Assembly: GCA_029721435.1 (NCBI GenBank)
Contig: CM056583.1
Span: forward strand, 48,885,120-48,949,119
DNA: 64,000 nucleotides
Direction: 5' to 3'
Origin: Gymnothorax reevesii
Lineage: Eukaryota > Chordata > Actinopteri > Anguilliformes > Muraenidae
Position numbers and translations under genes: made by a program. Under the pieces are notes generated by a model. It did no database searches and had not been told where the DNA came from. It worked only from the letters and a program-made list of their open reading frames with translations. Shown here in pieces: positions 13,501 to 26,865 of the stretch (within the stretch, counting starts at the first letter, position 1; each line of letters starts with the position of its first letter).

Positions 13501-15188
13501 TTTCCTTTGTAGCATGTCAAGTGGAGAGAAATTGAATATCTGCAATAAATGAATGTGCCATTGGATTTTGATGATTTTTGAAGTGGCCCTACAAAATATG
13601 CCAATTAAGTGCAAGATGATGGCTAATGTAGCCTCAGTGGTTCACCCCAGAACATGGGTAGCCTTCATTGTGGAGCCCATATTGTTGACACTGGCACAGT
13701 TTGGATTGTATATTCCAATATAATGTTTTTTTTTTAAAATTTATATATCCTACTGTTTTGCATGGATCTGCTATCAAAGTCAGAACATCTATTTGTGTGT
13801 TATTTCTGTTTTATGATGGCAAAGGAATATCTTGTTGAAAGGGCGAGGAGATTAACATGGCATAACTATAAAATGTATAGAGGAAGACAAATCCACAATT
13901 GATGTGACTCCTGTTGCAAAATACTAATGGTATTCCCAAGGGGCTACACAATTTTGATGTTTAAAAAAAAAACAAGGGCTTACAAGTGCTTTTTTTTTTT
14001 TTTAAAGTACATTCTAGTGGCATAAAACTATTCATGGTACCATGGATAAACAAAGAACAAAGAAAGCTAAATAACCCCACAATAAATAATCAATATGTTT
14101 TGAACGCAGGAGGAAGGAAAAGGGGCAATTTCTTGACGTAACTGGTTTTGGGAAGGACTTCAAAGCCGGAGAAAATGCAGGAGACCACATTCCTCACCGT
14201 GGCATACATTTGACAAGCCTCTAAAGTCTTTAATGAAGCTTTGGCAGGTTGAAGCAAATAAAGCAAGCCAAATTTAAATTGAACTTCTAATTTATAACAG
14301 TCTTTAAAGCAATGCCAAGGTTCAGAACAGATTAAATTACTTTTGCAAACGGGAATGTGCCAGTGTATTTTGTGATGTTAAATTATGAATAATTAGTTCT
14401 TATGTTATTTCCAAACAAGCAACCCCCTCCTTATTGTGAGCTGCAGTTGGCATGAATTATTGAGCTCAGACCAAAAGCCAAGGAGCACATATTCTACAGG
14501 TTCATATTTTTAACCATGCAAGGTGCAGGCCATTCATTATGTTACTCACCTTGGCCATGGGAAACAAAACCATCAGTACGATGTTTTTTGACACTGATTT
14601 TGGATCAGTGCAAATAGCTGAGGATATTCTTCCAAGAGAAGATTGATAAACACGTTTAAACAAATAAATAAAATATTAGCAAATAAAAAATGTGCATTCA
14701 TATGAAGCTGAAACTGAAATCAAAGCATCAATTTTCAATTATGTGTGGAACAAACTTTTTAATTATTCTTGTTAAATTTCTTAATCTTGTTTTCGTATTT
14801 AATTGCTGTGGTCACCATATGCTGGATGTTTTTTATGAACAAAAAGAAATGCCAAAATTCTATACATTTGCTTAATTAAAAATGTGAATATTTAAAAACA
14901 AAATGCCATGGAGCTTACTGTTAATTCCGCTTACTGTTAATTTGTTTTTTTTGTTTTTTTTACTTGTAATTAAAAATGACTAAACAGATGACACCTTGAA
15001 ATATAATAATTATTATATCGGAATTACTATGAAATATTAAACCCATACCTCATATATATATATATAACTCAAATAAATAAACTCAAATGGAATTCATTGA
15101 ATATCTGATATACTCTTTGGCCTCCTTTGCTTTCTGCTTTGTAGTTTTCTCAACGTTTTTTACACGGTCTTTCTCTAATCAATGTGGG
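10583..15188. other. Single-copy desert with several candidate conserved blocks
   Basis: No transposon or credible exon is visible in 4.6 kb. Complex AT-rich blocks that look like non-coding regulatory sequence occur at about 11370-11540 (GTGGTAATTAAG, TCTATTAATAAATGACATG), 12540-12660, 12780-12960 (CCATAATTTTATTCC, GTAATTGAATTTCC) and 14100-14580 (TTATGAATAATTAG, CATGAATTATTGAG). Homopolymer A/T runs lie near 13720, 13960 and 13990. Evolutionary constraint cannot be judged from one sequence. Confidence 0.35.
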
Positions 15189-15191
15189 AGT

Positions 15192-15251
15192 GGGAGAGAG
15201 AGAGAGAGAGGGGGGGAAAGAGAGAGAGAGAGAGCGAGAGAGAGAGAGAGA
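15192..15251 (+). repeat. (GA)n polypurine tract
   Basis: An uninterrupted purine run of GA repeats split by a G-rich segment. With the CT-rich tracts at 15560-15650 and 15910-16045 it forms imperfect complementary inverted sequence, capable of a hairpin if transcribed or of triplex DNA. Arg/Glu-rich frames here are artefacts. Confidence 0.95.
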
Positions 15252-15559
15252 ATACACAGCCACTATTTCCCCTTATGCTGCAGAAGAGCACAGAGGACAC
15301 TGATGTGGACACACGTCCCATGGTTTATGGAGTTCTGCATGTCCACCGCGAACATCGTGTGTCAGTATTTCACACTTATAAACAGATGCATGCACTCACA
15401 AACTGTGCCACAACAACAACTCAAAAAAGTGCCATTTCCAGCCCCGGTTTGATTCATGTTTTTTTCCTGCCTAATAAAAGGTTCACAAACCATCTGTTTT
15501 TTTTCCCTAATGCCTCGCCCAAAGGTTTCTCCTTCCCATTTCAGGCTCCGGGCCAACTA

Positions 15560-16045
15560 ACGTTCCTCTCTCCTCTCTCTTTTTCATTCTCTCTCTCCCT
15601 CTTTCTCCCTCTCTCTTTCTTTTCCATTTCACTTTTCTCCTCCCCTGTAAACAAGCCCCCTCTCTTTTTAATCTTGCACTGCCATTTCCTACTCATCGTT
15701 ATGCATATTCATTGCCAGTAAACATTTTCATCGACTATATTTAATCTCTTCCACTAGCAATTACCACTGACTGTTGTTCTGTGGTGCAGAAGGGCCAGCG
15801 CTTCCCTCCGCTAACAGCTGGGGTGCAGATGGGGCCTGGAGCCAGTGCAGAAAAATAAAAATTTACAAGATGCCAGTGGAATTTATTTAAGAGAGGGAGG
15901 CTTTTTTGTTTGTTGTTTTTTTTTTTCTCCCTGTCTATCTTTTCCTTGCTCTCCATCTTTCTTTCTCTCCTCCTTTCATAGAGCCACGGCAGGATCTCTC
16001 CTTCTCTCTTTCTTGATACCCACCCTCCTCGTTCTCTCTTTGCGT
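15560..16045. repeat. CT-rich polypyrimidine tracts
   Basis: Two pyrimidine-rich segments, about 15560-15650 and 15910-16045, are dominated by CTCTCT, CTTTCT and TCCCTC steps. The sequence between them is single copy. A 179-codon frame across this region is low complexity and is not a gene. Confidence 0.8.
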
Positions 16046-16099
16046 TATTTGGCTTCAATGAGAATCGCGAGAGCAGAGGGAAACATTGACATTTAATCA

Positions 16100-16640
16100 G
16101 AGGGGTCAGCTCGGCAGTGCGGGCCAGTGAAAACGCAGGCTCTGAAGAAAAGCAGGTGGATCTTATTAGGACTGTGCCAGTGTCAATTTGCAGGGAAGGG
16201 CTCGGACTCGCCAAGCCCTCCGTACCTGACCGCGCATATGAATGAGAGGGGGAGGAGGGGGAGTGCGCAGGGTTTGGGGCTCACAGTGCGAGTTTCACAC
16301 GGTGAGTCTGGGGGCGGGGTGGGGTGGGGGAGGGGTAATGGGGTGGGGTGGGGGGTTTGGTGTCTGGCCCCGCCCCCGTGCAGGTGTTAGCGGTCTCGCC
16401 GCTCCTTACGACCGCGCTTGCCTTTAAAGAGCCCAGCGGTGCCGGCGGCAGCCGAGTGCCACTTGATTAGAAGAGCTGAGCGACGGTGGGGAAGCCGTCC
16501 CCAGGGGGCACTGTTATTCCTCTCAGCGACGGCTTCGGCGGACCGAAGCAGCCTGCCGTCATGTACAAGCAGAGCGCAGCTCTTCTCATTCACCTCCACT
16601 CTACAGCGACACGAGAAAACCTGCTGCCTTTACATTGTTT
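16100..16640. promoter_or_regulatory. CpG-rich patch with strong G-quadruplex run
   Basis: GC and CpG content are clearly higher than in the flanks (for example GACCGCGCATATG, GGTCTCGCCGCTCC, GACCGCGCTTGCC, GCGACGGCTTCGGCGG). At 16310-16358 many runs of three to six G are separated by one to four bases on the plus strand. It could be an unmethylated CpG island, an enhancer or an orphan promoter. No downstream coding exon is recognised. Confidence 0.35.
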
Positions 16641-18270
16641 TCCTAAGCAGCTCCTCTTAAACTGATGCTAAATACCAGATTCTGCATGGATCATACAGAC
16701 TGAATGTAGTGATTTTTAGGGAGTATTACAGCTGAATCACAAGGCCTAGAAAGAAGAGGGGTCTGAATGGCATAACTGTTTGTTGTTCTGTTTTCTTTTT
16801 AAAGAAATAAATTGTTTTTGTCAATGAGGTCTGTAAGAAACACTTCTTATTTGTGCTGACCTCATGCAACACAAGCATCAGATCAGCAGTCCGGCAGTTT
16901 CTGGAGTAATCGTGAAATGCATTCAATTTTTGTGTTATGTGCTAAATGGAAAGAAAATAATATATTGGTACTAATTGTATTAGCTTTATAGGAAACATTA
17001 ATTTGGAATGGAGTGAATACACAATTGAGAAAAATCCTGCATTTCTCTTCATAGTCACAACCAAAATTAACACAGTATTTTCAATTTTTATTTAAGAATT
17101 TTTAACTGTTATTTATCCATCATGTGAAAATGTAAGAAAATATATATATATTTTTATATTTTAAGAGGACCAACTATTTAATAAGATACAGTTTTCATTA
17201 AACATTTATTGATTAAAAATTAGATAGATTGATGTGACATATTTTTCTATCGTCTCCAGGTTTGCACAGTACAACATTGAAGGAAACAGAAAAAAAGACA
17301 ATACTTTACTGCCATAGTCATTTAATATTCATGTTCAACATCGTTTTTTAAAATACACATTCTTACTCTTTCATTTGCACTGTATTAGCTAAGCTAATTC
17401 AATTCAAGAGCAATGGAAATATCGGAGTAGAGATATTATAATTCAGATTGACTGATTTTTAAAAAATTACGTTTGAGTAAAAATTAGAGATGAATTAAAA
17501 CTGTGATGATTTGAACACTGCTCTAATAATTGCCTACAGTTCTACTAATCACATAGTACACATTTATTTTTAATGTTATTTAATATACTCAGTAATACAC
17601 ATGTTTGCACAAGTGTTTAACTGCAATAATGAAAATAAGTAATTTCAGCTTATTTCATATGTCACATCTGACAGTAGTTTTGAATGCTGTATTTATTTTG
17701 GAATAAGGCGCAAGTGACGTTAGCCTTCACACTACCTGCAGCTCGCGATTTATACCTTTGACAGTTTAAACGTCGCAGTTTTTATGGAATAGATGTACAA
17801 ATGAAAAAGCATGATGTCAGCAGTTCCTCTAATTAGCTGGAAATGTTGTGTGGGTCAAAAATAAGTTTGCAGTTACCGCTAACAGTTAGGGTGAAGTGAA
17901 GTGCACTTCAGGGCTGGGGCAGGTGGAGTGTGTGCTCTCAGAAGTTTACTCTCAGTGGTTTTGGAGTGATGTGGGTGGAACTCAGACTAAATGAAGAGAA
18001 CACTGCCGCTTTCCCTACAGTGTGAACTCAAGTTAAGTATGAGGAATGGCATCTGAGTAAGCAAAAGCAAGTTGAGCTGTGCTATACATAACTGAAGATA
18101 ATCTCAGCCAAGCCTGTGATAAATGTTAGCAAACAAACATGGCCTACATACTGACTGTGTCGTATACCTTATGTGCTTTCGGTGCAGTGCACTTTAAAAA
18201 CCCGCTCCCAGCATCTTATCCCCATCCTGCGGCCTTATCGAGCCGGTGGTAACCTGCTAGGGGGCATAGA
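16641..18270. other. Very AT-rich single-copy DNA, no gene seen
   Basis: The sequence is strongly AT-rich with a short TA repeat near 17140-17155. No repeats of a recognised family and no exon-like sequence are visible. Confidence 0.4.
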
Positions 18271-18322
18271 TGCACCCCTCCCTAATTATGGAACTCTTCC
18301 TGGGCAGGGCCAGTGTGTGTGT

Positions 18323-18352
18323 TTGGGGGGGTGGGGGGGGGGGGGGTGGGTT
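18323..18352 (+). repeat. G-rich run, possible G-quadruplex
   Basis: G7 T G13-type runs with only single-base interruptions are seen directly. Gly/Trp-rich frames here are composition artefacts. Confidence 0.85.
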
Positions 18353-21300
18353 GAATATCATAAGGAACATGGGAGCGCTGGCAGATGGAGGGCAGGAGGG
18401 GGAGGAGAGCCCTGGCAGAGGGGGTCCGGGAGGGTGGCAGAATGCAGCAGGGGTGGTCCGCGTCATGTCACACTGGCACCCCTTGTCAAAGGTAGAGGCT
18501 CGACAAGTCTCACGCATCTCTAAAAAAAATTTTAATTTTCCATTCAATGGGCATATGTACTGTCGATATGTAAACAGTATATGAAGAGTTTGTTTCCAAA
18601 ACGCAAAAAAAATCCATTTTACTACTTTTGAGTAAATCTGCTTTTTCTATGTTGGCGCCTATCGCATTTTGTAGAAAAAAAAAAAAAACAAAACTTAGAC
18701 TATTAAAATATACACCTTATAGCATGAATTTTTAAAAACGGATTTTTTGCACCATGTGTAAGAAACACAGGGTTATTGTTTTATGGTATTTTATCAGTTT
18801 TTTTTTATTTTATTTGCGGCACTTGTTGTGTTTTGGAAGCAAACTCTTTATGTACACGCAAACAATGATTATACAAAAAGTCCCATCAAAGAGGAAGAGT
18901 GTGCATTTGTATATGCGTGAGTGTCCGTGACAGAGAGCGAGTGTGGATTGGAGCAGACTTGTCAGCAGCGGTACCCCTGCAAAGCTCTCTAAATATTAGG
19001 GACGGGGATATTAAGAATGATTGGGATTTCTAGGTCAGTTGGGGGCATATTGCGACTCTCCCTAGTCTAAGACAAGGGAACATTCGATCAGCCCGTCAGA
19101 CGTGCAGTTATCTATTTGAATGGCACGAACAGTTTCTCATAGGGAGAGCTATTGCTCGTTTAGCTTCCGGCAACCCCTGTGAAGTCTGAGGAGGTCTTGG
19201 TTTTGAGATGAAGTCCAGATTTCCCCTAGGGAAGATACAAAAGGCATCGGGCCTTTGAAGACATTTTGGGAACAGACGCAGTGGCTGCTGCTGGAATTAA
19301 ATTAGAAACTTTGATTTTCATCGCTTTCAGGGAATTTTATTCATTCATCCCATAACTCTGTTAGGGTCCCGACTTTAATCCTTAATTTACACTGTAAGTA
19401 ACTGTCCCGTTCTGCTCTTTCCATTGTGTAAAACTGTGTCTTTGTTGAGCTGAGGTCATTCTAATGATTTCTATGCTCGTTCCCCTTGGGCCTTTGCTCC
19501 GTCCCTCTCCATTTCAAAAGCTCTCCGCGGCCTTTTCCTTCAGTCGTCTGCAAAAGCGTCAAAATAAAACGCCGGCATCCCCTCGGCCTGCCGGCCGAGC
19601 TAAGCCATGGAGCTGCCGTCGAGCGTCTCGGTGAGCCTGAACTTCCCTGATCAGAGGTAGTGTCCTGGTCCCACTGCTGAACAGGACCCACCCGAACTCA
19701 GTCAGCCCCACTCGCGCATGTTCGGCTGCAACCGTCCCGAGTTGACCTCTCCTTGGGCCCTGGGTCTCCAGCCAGGTAAAAACAAACAGAAGGTTCCTGG
19801 AAGGGATGTGTTTTATGTTTCATTCAGAATTCAGCAACATACATTGGATCCACTTGCTGCAACTGCCACATTCTGCCCATGTGTGACTATTCATAGCCTA
19901 CAGCTCCAGCTGCAGAATGTACAGTTCCTTACTACAACTTACAGGCTGTATTTTTCAAAGCAGCGTTTTGTCACTTAAGTTTTTTCATTTACTGACCCTA
20001 CCCTTTTCTTGGTGTTAGGGATGTGTATCCTGGGCAATACTTATACACATTTGTATGTGGCTGTTATTCCGTTAGCACATGGAAAAAAGCTAAAGAGGGA
20101 GCTCAGGCATGAGGATATATTGAGGGACTGGCATGGCTGAGTAACCAGTGTGCCTTTCTGTTGGTTCGTTGAATGTTTTTATTCGAATGGTAATCAGGGA
20201 GCTCCTGTTGAATCCATCGAGCGGACGGCCCAGGACTGCGGTTCGGGCACTGCCATTCCCGCCCTCGCCGTCCCCCGCGACCATTCCCAGTGAATGCGTC
20301 ACTTCAAAGGGCCAGCGTGCGGCGGGGTTTTCATCTCCGCCAGCGAATGCGTCAGCTCTTCCCGTGGCCGACGGTACCCATCTGCGGCCTACTCGCCTGC
20401 GAGCCTCGCTCACTCGACCGAAAAACAGTCAGAACCACCTTTATCGCAGAACTAGCATTGAGGGCTCCCAGCAGGGGTCAGCATTCGGGGGGGGGAGGGG
20501 CGGACTGGTCCCGTCCAAAAACCTGGGCGGTCGCCGCAGGTGCTGCCTGAGTTTTTACGCCGCGCAGAATCTGGGGACAGCTTGACGGGAATCTAAAATA
20601 AGCACTCACTCCAGCTCCTGCCAGCCACCTGTGAGGGAATGTTGGCCTGCTGGGTAAATAAGTCCTGTGGAGTAGCATGCTCAGGAGTGCGCTAGCATAC
20701 ACATGCTATGTGTTGTGCACATGGAGCCGGGCTATATGAGGCCAGCATCTGTAAGCTATCACTGCATCAGGACACAGCACAACAGACCTCCATCACTCTG
20801 AACTGCGTTACAGTGCCTTTACATGAGATCCTAAGGCCTTAACTGGAAATACGAACAAAAATGACGGGACAGAACAGTAGGAGTTGCTGAGAAGTTTACA
20901 ACAACCGCAAAGTGGGCTCTCTTACAGTAACCTGCCGGGTCAATGAGACCTGCAATGTCTGTATAAGCTGTAATACCAGGCCTTTTTCAATATTACAAAC
21001 AGTGTACACAGCATGTGTGGCTCACACCACATTCAAGTGTGCTCTAATTCAAGGCTTATTGATACTTGGGCTATTGGTTTTTTTTTTCCCGGCTTTGTGT
21101 GAAAATACAATCTGGAGAGAAGTAGGAGGTAGAGACTTGAGGGCAGAGAGCTGCTGAAAACATTACAGCAATTTGCAGTGTAGGAGTAGAGAACGGGTTC
21201 GCTTACTATTGAGCTGCGGTCTCACTTTCATTGTTCTATAACAGACTATCTTCCCCTTGGCTGGGCAATCATAATAAAAGATGTGTGGTATATGGCATAG

Positions 21301-21794
21301 TTTATATGGAGTATGCCGTATTATTTTCGCCTGCTATGTACACACATGTGGGTGTCCACATGCATATGCACATGCATACAAACCCATACAAGCTGTAGCT
21401 AGGTAATGTGTTTACAGCATACTGTGTGTTACTGTGTTACCTTTATGTTCTTTTGTAGCCCAACAGCTGTGGCTCCAATTACTCACTTCCTGGATCTTTT
21501 TCCCAGACATCAACAGTCTGGCCCCGCCTCACCCTTCCCCATAATGTACCCCGCCAAGTCCTGGTCTTTCAGCCGAGAGCTTGGAACAGGAGAACTCAAA
21601 AGCAGAGAGGGAAAGTCCTCACGTAGGGATCAATTAACATAATCAAGGTGCTCTTTCATTAATGAAGATCTCTTATGCCCTTTGAAGAAATGCCGCTCTC
21701 GTAGGCTTCGCTTTTAAATTTGACCTGACTTGAAATATGGCAACACAGCAATGGTATCAGTTGTCTTGATATTAAACAGCACTGAAATTCAACA
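18353..21794. other. Single-copy intergenic DNA with one CpG-rich patch
   Basis: There are poly-A runs near 18674 and a GC/CpG-richer patch at about 20200-20580 that includes a G9 run near 20488. Short frames in that patch overlap on both strands and show no known domain. No transposon or RNA gene is recognised. Confidence 0.35.
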
Positions 21795-22636
21795 CAGATC
21801 AGCCACAACATTAAAACCTCCTGCCTAATATTGTGCAGGTCCCTCTTGTTCTGCAAGAACAGCTCCATGAAAAAGACATCCAGTGGAATTCCCAAACTTT
21901 AGTTTTTCAAGGAGAAAATTTCTCAGGGCATCACACTTGATGTAGTCAACTAGTTTGTCCTCTGTGCATCCTGATGCCTTCACTTCCTCCAGTAAATTGT
22001 GCAGCAGGACCCGGTCGATGCTCATGATGTTAATGAAAACAGAGCTTACTGAACTGGACAACCTTCCTCATTTGCTCCAAAGACCACTTCCAATACTTAC
22101 ACCCTCGTAGGAGCTTTTGGTGTTGGATTGAGGTTAGGATGGGCCCTACTACTGTTCTGCAGCTGCAAAGCACTATATGCAGTAGGTTGCGTTGCACTTT
22201 GTGTTGTGACGCATTCCTCACATATCATTAAAACTTTAGCGACTTCTGCCATGGCGATCCTCCTGTTGGCTTGGACCAGACGGGATGGCGCTCGTAGCCC
22301 TCGTGCATCAAAGAATCTAGAGCGCCCAACACCCTTTCGCCTGTTCATGGTGCGTCTCTCCTTGGACTACTCTCAGGAGGCGCTGACCACTGTTACTTAG
22401 GGGCACCCCAGAGGCTTTGGTGCTGCATAGATCCTCTGACCCACTCATCTGCCCAAAATATTTGGGCCTCGTCAACGATGCTCAGGTCCCATTTCTCCCA
22501 CATCGAACACGTCAACTGCAAGAACCGACAGTTTGTTTACAATATGTCTGCAGACTTTGACAGGTGCCATTGTTACAAAATAATCAACGTTATTTACTTC
22601 ATCTGTGAATGGTTTTAATGTTTAGGCTCATCACTG
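21795..22636 (-). mobile_element. Tc1-like element, shortened and decayed
   Basis: The ends are imperfect inverted repeats. The left end begins CAGATCAGCCACAACATTAA and the right end, read on the minus strand, begins CAGTGATGAGCCTAAACATT. A TA dinucleotide follows the right end at 22637, as expected for the Tc1/mariner superfamily. This end type belongs to a Tc1-like family that is very common in teleosts. At 842 bp it is about half the usual 1.5-1.6 kb, so it is internally deleted. The same family recurs at 35559-36290. Confidence 0.75.
21830..22510 (-). pseudogene. Tc1-like transposase remnant
   Basis: Minus-strand fragments recall a Tc1 transposase. One (22097-22348) contains RGLRAPSRLVQANRRIAMAE, resembling the helix-turn-helix linker of this family. 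Others nearby are shifted in frame. Stops, frameshifts and a large deletion of the DDE core make it non-functional. It would have encoded the cut-and-paste enzyme that binds the terminal repeats and moves the element into TA sites. The family assignment rests on the terminal repeats and this short protein match. Confidence 0.55.
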
Positions 22637-25600
22637 TATATGTCCACTGGGGAGCATAGCATGTCACATAGGAAACAATCTTTATTTCCATAAAGAAAGA
22701 AGCATGTTTGATAGACTAACTTTAGATGCTTTGCAACAGAAATAATGAACAATATGTTTTGCACTGTAACATTCTGATGAATATTACAAAGACGACTGGA
22801 GTGTGGAGTTTCTGTGGAAGATTGCGTTCATGCAGATCAGTTGTTTGCTCATTAGTGTTCACATTGTGGGAAACCTGCGGTTTGTGAATTAAATGGGAAC
22901 GGGATAAAGAAGTCCTCATTATCATTATCTCAAATGTTATAATCAGCATTATCACGACCATAATAATGATGATGAAAAGTCAAATGTTAAACTGTCAGGA
23001 AACTGACAGCTCTGTCAACACAATTATGGTAAACTGTGGCATTATTCTTGTTTCTCAGCTAAATCTCTGCTGTGGGATTCTCTGTGTCGCAGAAAGCAAT
23101 AGAGCTTCAATTCATAATTGCCTAACCCTAAATATATGAGTGCTGCATAGAATAACATTTCTCCATAGGTCTTTCTGTCTGCCCCTGGCAACGCTGTATT
23201 GGGTTGGTTTCTTCTGGAGAGTTTGTTTTTCGACCCATTGTTCCAGAGCACCATTGTTTTTTCATTTCGAAATTACATAAGCATTACGATTTTTGCGCCT
23301 TAGAAGGCTAAACGAAGCGCACAATTGCAGACAAAGACTAAGGGTCTTTCAAACAGGGAAGTGTTACGTTCTCACTGTCGTTCGACCAGCCCTCCAGATG
23401 TGGACAAACCCACCTAAGCACGACTGGTTTCATCAACAATAACAAAGAAAGTACTCCCAGAGGTGTGTCGAGTGCGATAACAAACCCTTCAAAACAAGCC
23501 CAGTAGATGATGAAAACACAAGGGCAGGAAGCACTTTTTCTCCTTAACGTTTTCTGTGTTCGTACATTAGAAAAACAGACGTGTTGCAGTCACGGCACTC
23601 TGCTCAGCGTGTGAAGTCCCAACGTCCGGTGCCCATGCCAAGGTCTCCTCCGTCAAGACAGGGCGGTCCCTCATCCTGACAGACTAGCGGGTAGCCCAAT
23701 CAAAACCACACGACAGAGTAACCTCACAGTTAATCAGAGAAACTGCTGACATTTGGACAGGGCTGAAAGCCCCGCTCGCTTCCTTTGATCGCGGGCAGTT
23801 GGTATTAGTGGTTTCATATGGACTTGCATTGTAGCGCTACAGATGTTGAGGTTTCATTTATATCTGCGTTTCTATGCCATATTTTTAACATCAGTGAGGA
23901 AGAAGGAAATATATTCGTCTGGACAGCCGTTACTGGGAATGTTTCAGATTGCAGTTGATGTACATGCTACTACGTTGTCACTTCCATAGATACCGTTCAT
24001 AATCTGTTGATGAATTATTAAAGCTAAAGCTGTCTGCCAAAAAGACCAGTTGTGAAAATGATGCTTTTCTATCAGTACGTTCCTATCGGCTGAAGCCAAT
24101 CTCAAAGTGTCTGGAAACATTTCTGATGAAGAAATACTCTGGCTTTGGCTGTGCATATTGTGAATTCACTATAAACTGCGATATTACGGCGAAATACTAC
24201 ACCGCTACTAATTTTAGCATGTGAATCACTTCCGAAGTTCATTTCTTATTCCAAACATGTTCCAAATAAAGTGATTATTTTAACAAATAAGCCATGTTTA
24301 CAAGTTGATAAATTGGATCCGAGCTGCTATGTGTAGGGGTGTTAGGAGAACAGGATGTGTTCTCAACAGCCCCGTCAACTTTGCACATAAATATGGCTAC
24401 GATTACAGGGACACCAAGGCCTGGCTCAGTCGACGTCTTTCCTTCATGTTTCACTTTCATTTAAATTTGAACATTAATTTTTATGCATCCTCAAACACGG
24501 CTTGCTTCAGTGATGGCTAAACTTGAGAATCTGTGCTTGGTGTGTTGTCAAATGTGCGTGCATGGCACAAACATGCGCCCACATTTACATCAGATGTAAG
24601 ACAATATAAAGGAGAAACTTATATTGAATCCAGCCATAAACTCTCTGTGGAAGTTCACTGCATATATTAATGTGAACAATGAAGCCTTGGAGGACTATTA
24701 AGGATCACATCTCCTCTAAACCAGTTGGGACACGTCGGATTAACAAACACCGCTAACCCAGTTTGACTCTGAACTTCTACGGTGGTCAATAAACGATTGA
24801 CCTGGCAATCCTACTGGGTTCCCAAGAAAGAGATGTAGCACACAGGTTTTTTTCTTTTTTTTTTTTGCTGGCAGCTTTGCCCTGTAGCTGTGTTTAGGGT
24901 CTCAGTTTCTCATCAGGGAGTGTTTCTGAGGTGTGTGAATGTGGACTGTGTGAAACTATAGAGAGAGAGAATGTTGGAGTCTTCACAACCTTATACACTT
25001 TGCCACCTTTGCCATCTTATTAACTAAGAGTCACAGGAAATATCGCTTCAATTAGCAGTTTAATGTCACATTACATTATCTCCTGCACATCTGGGGGTTA
25101 GCCTGAATTAGAGCTAGATAACAGCCAGGAGTGAGAATGCTGCTTGTTCATTAGAACTAATACTGCTATGGCCAGCAAAATGTTACTTTATGCTGCACAA
25201 GCCTTTATCAAATTTCACTCAAAGAAACATAGGGCACGTCCACAATAAAAAACCTGAAAATATGGCCTCTGCAGTCAAAAAACTGTGAAAGGGAAAATAT
25301 AATAAATCAAATAAACAGTAAATTCACAATAACACCACTCCACATGAGTTAAAAGGGACTGGTTCATTTCACCCAGGATTTTTTATATGCAGATAGGTAT
25401 TTGTTTAATACAATATGACACACACACAGCTCTGGTTTACACTGCAATACTCAATTTATTTATTGGTACCATTTTTAAAGGGGTAGTTCCATTTCTAATC
25501 TATGAAATGGGTGAACAATTTAAAACAATACTACACAAAACATTGTGTGCAGGACATTGCATTTCTGACGATAGTCCATACTGAGCTCTGGCAAAGTCAT

Positions 25601-26865
25601 AAAACTTCAGAACACTGTATCACATTAATAATGTGTCGCTCGGAAATATGGATGTACCTTTTCATGTGGCATCCATATATAAAGGGACTGGAATCATCAT
25701 TTTGAAGACGTTCAAATGCGGCCATTTTAATTACAAGTGACTCAGGGAAATGAGTCTATAAGTTCCTGCTCTGTAACCTGCACATCATTTTTAAAATGGG
25801 CCAAAATGTTAGCTACTGCTTACATTGAGAAAATGAGAACTCCAAGGAAGAAACATAAAATGTTTGCAACTATAATTGTCTGAATAAAAAATGTCAGTGA
25901 TGTGTTTCATTTAATAAAAGTGATTTTCCTATTGCTCAAGTGCACATTGCCTTCCTGAATTCCCATTCTTTTATCTGTATTGCCCTTTGTTGACAGTTCT
26001 CAGCAAATTTTCTTCTATGTTTTCTTATGGGCTTTTAGTTTGTGAACGTTCCCAGAACAACTCACAAGTTGAGATCATGATTTCTCCCAGGCCTCGGTGG
26101 ACTCGGCGCTGCAAATAAATGCAAGCTGACTGTAAACACAAGTTAAGGCAAACAGCAATGGACCTGTTCCCCTGTGCCCCGAGTGACAGTACTCGGTGGT
26201 ACTGTGCCACGAGATCAAACGTGTCGCTGCACATGCTAATGTGTATTCTGCTCTTACGCTATTGTTTTAGTTTGAAATGCAGTTTGTTTGTGCGGACTTG
26301 AAAGTAAATTCCTAGCTTTCATAAGCCTTTTCATAGCCTTAATTCAAACTATCTGCAATGCGTCTTGCTGTTAACTTCAAGAAGTCAGTCAGAGATGATG
26401 TTTGTCAGTTTCTAGCACAGTTTTGTTTGCTCTGTGAACCATAAGCCCGGTAAATGCATTTCATTCAGTTATGTGGAGTAGCTCTATTTCCCTGCAAACA
26501 TTCACTGCCTCTCCCCCTGATCTCCGTTATAAGTGAAACCTGAATAATCAGTGGCTTTCCGTGTCCCTGCATCCTGCACCAGACTTCTGATTTTCGGATA
26601 TTCTTAAAGTAATGGGGGGCTGCCATCTTGTGCAGTCTGTTGGGCGGCCACCTCCTGAGCTCGAGCAAAGATACCCAGGTCCAGCCGAGGGGTTTGATCT
26701 CCCTGTACCACTGTCTGTGCTGGATCCGATGCGTAACCCTCTACCCTTTTCCCTCATGTGAATGAAAGACAAAATTCAGGATAAATACGGTGAACTGGAC
26801 CGTCTCTCTTTGTTATGCGATGCAGTGCATACACTGGCAGCTGCAACACCGTCTTGTCGAAAGTT
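22637..26865. other. Single-copy intergenic DNA, no gene seen
   Basis: No repeat family is recognised apart from short homopolymers (for example near 24845-24866). The region includes AT-rich complex stretches that may be regulatory, but nothing singles one out. Short frames have no recognisable domains. Confidence 0.4.

Noticed and set aside
15087..15721. Open frames of 121 and 179 codons
   Set aside because: Dominated by Arg/Glu and Ser/Leu/Phe runs from GA and CT tracts; low complexity.
20090..20585. Overlapping frames of 107 and 145 codons in opposite directions
   Set aside because: They lie in a GC-rich patch with few stop codons and no recognisable protein family.
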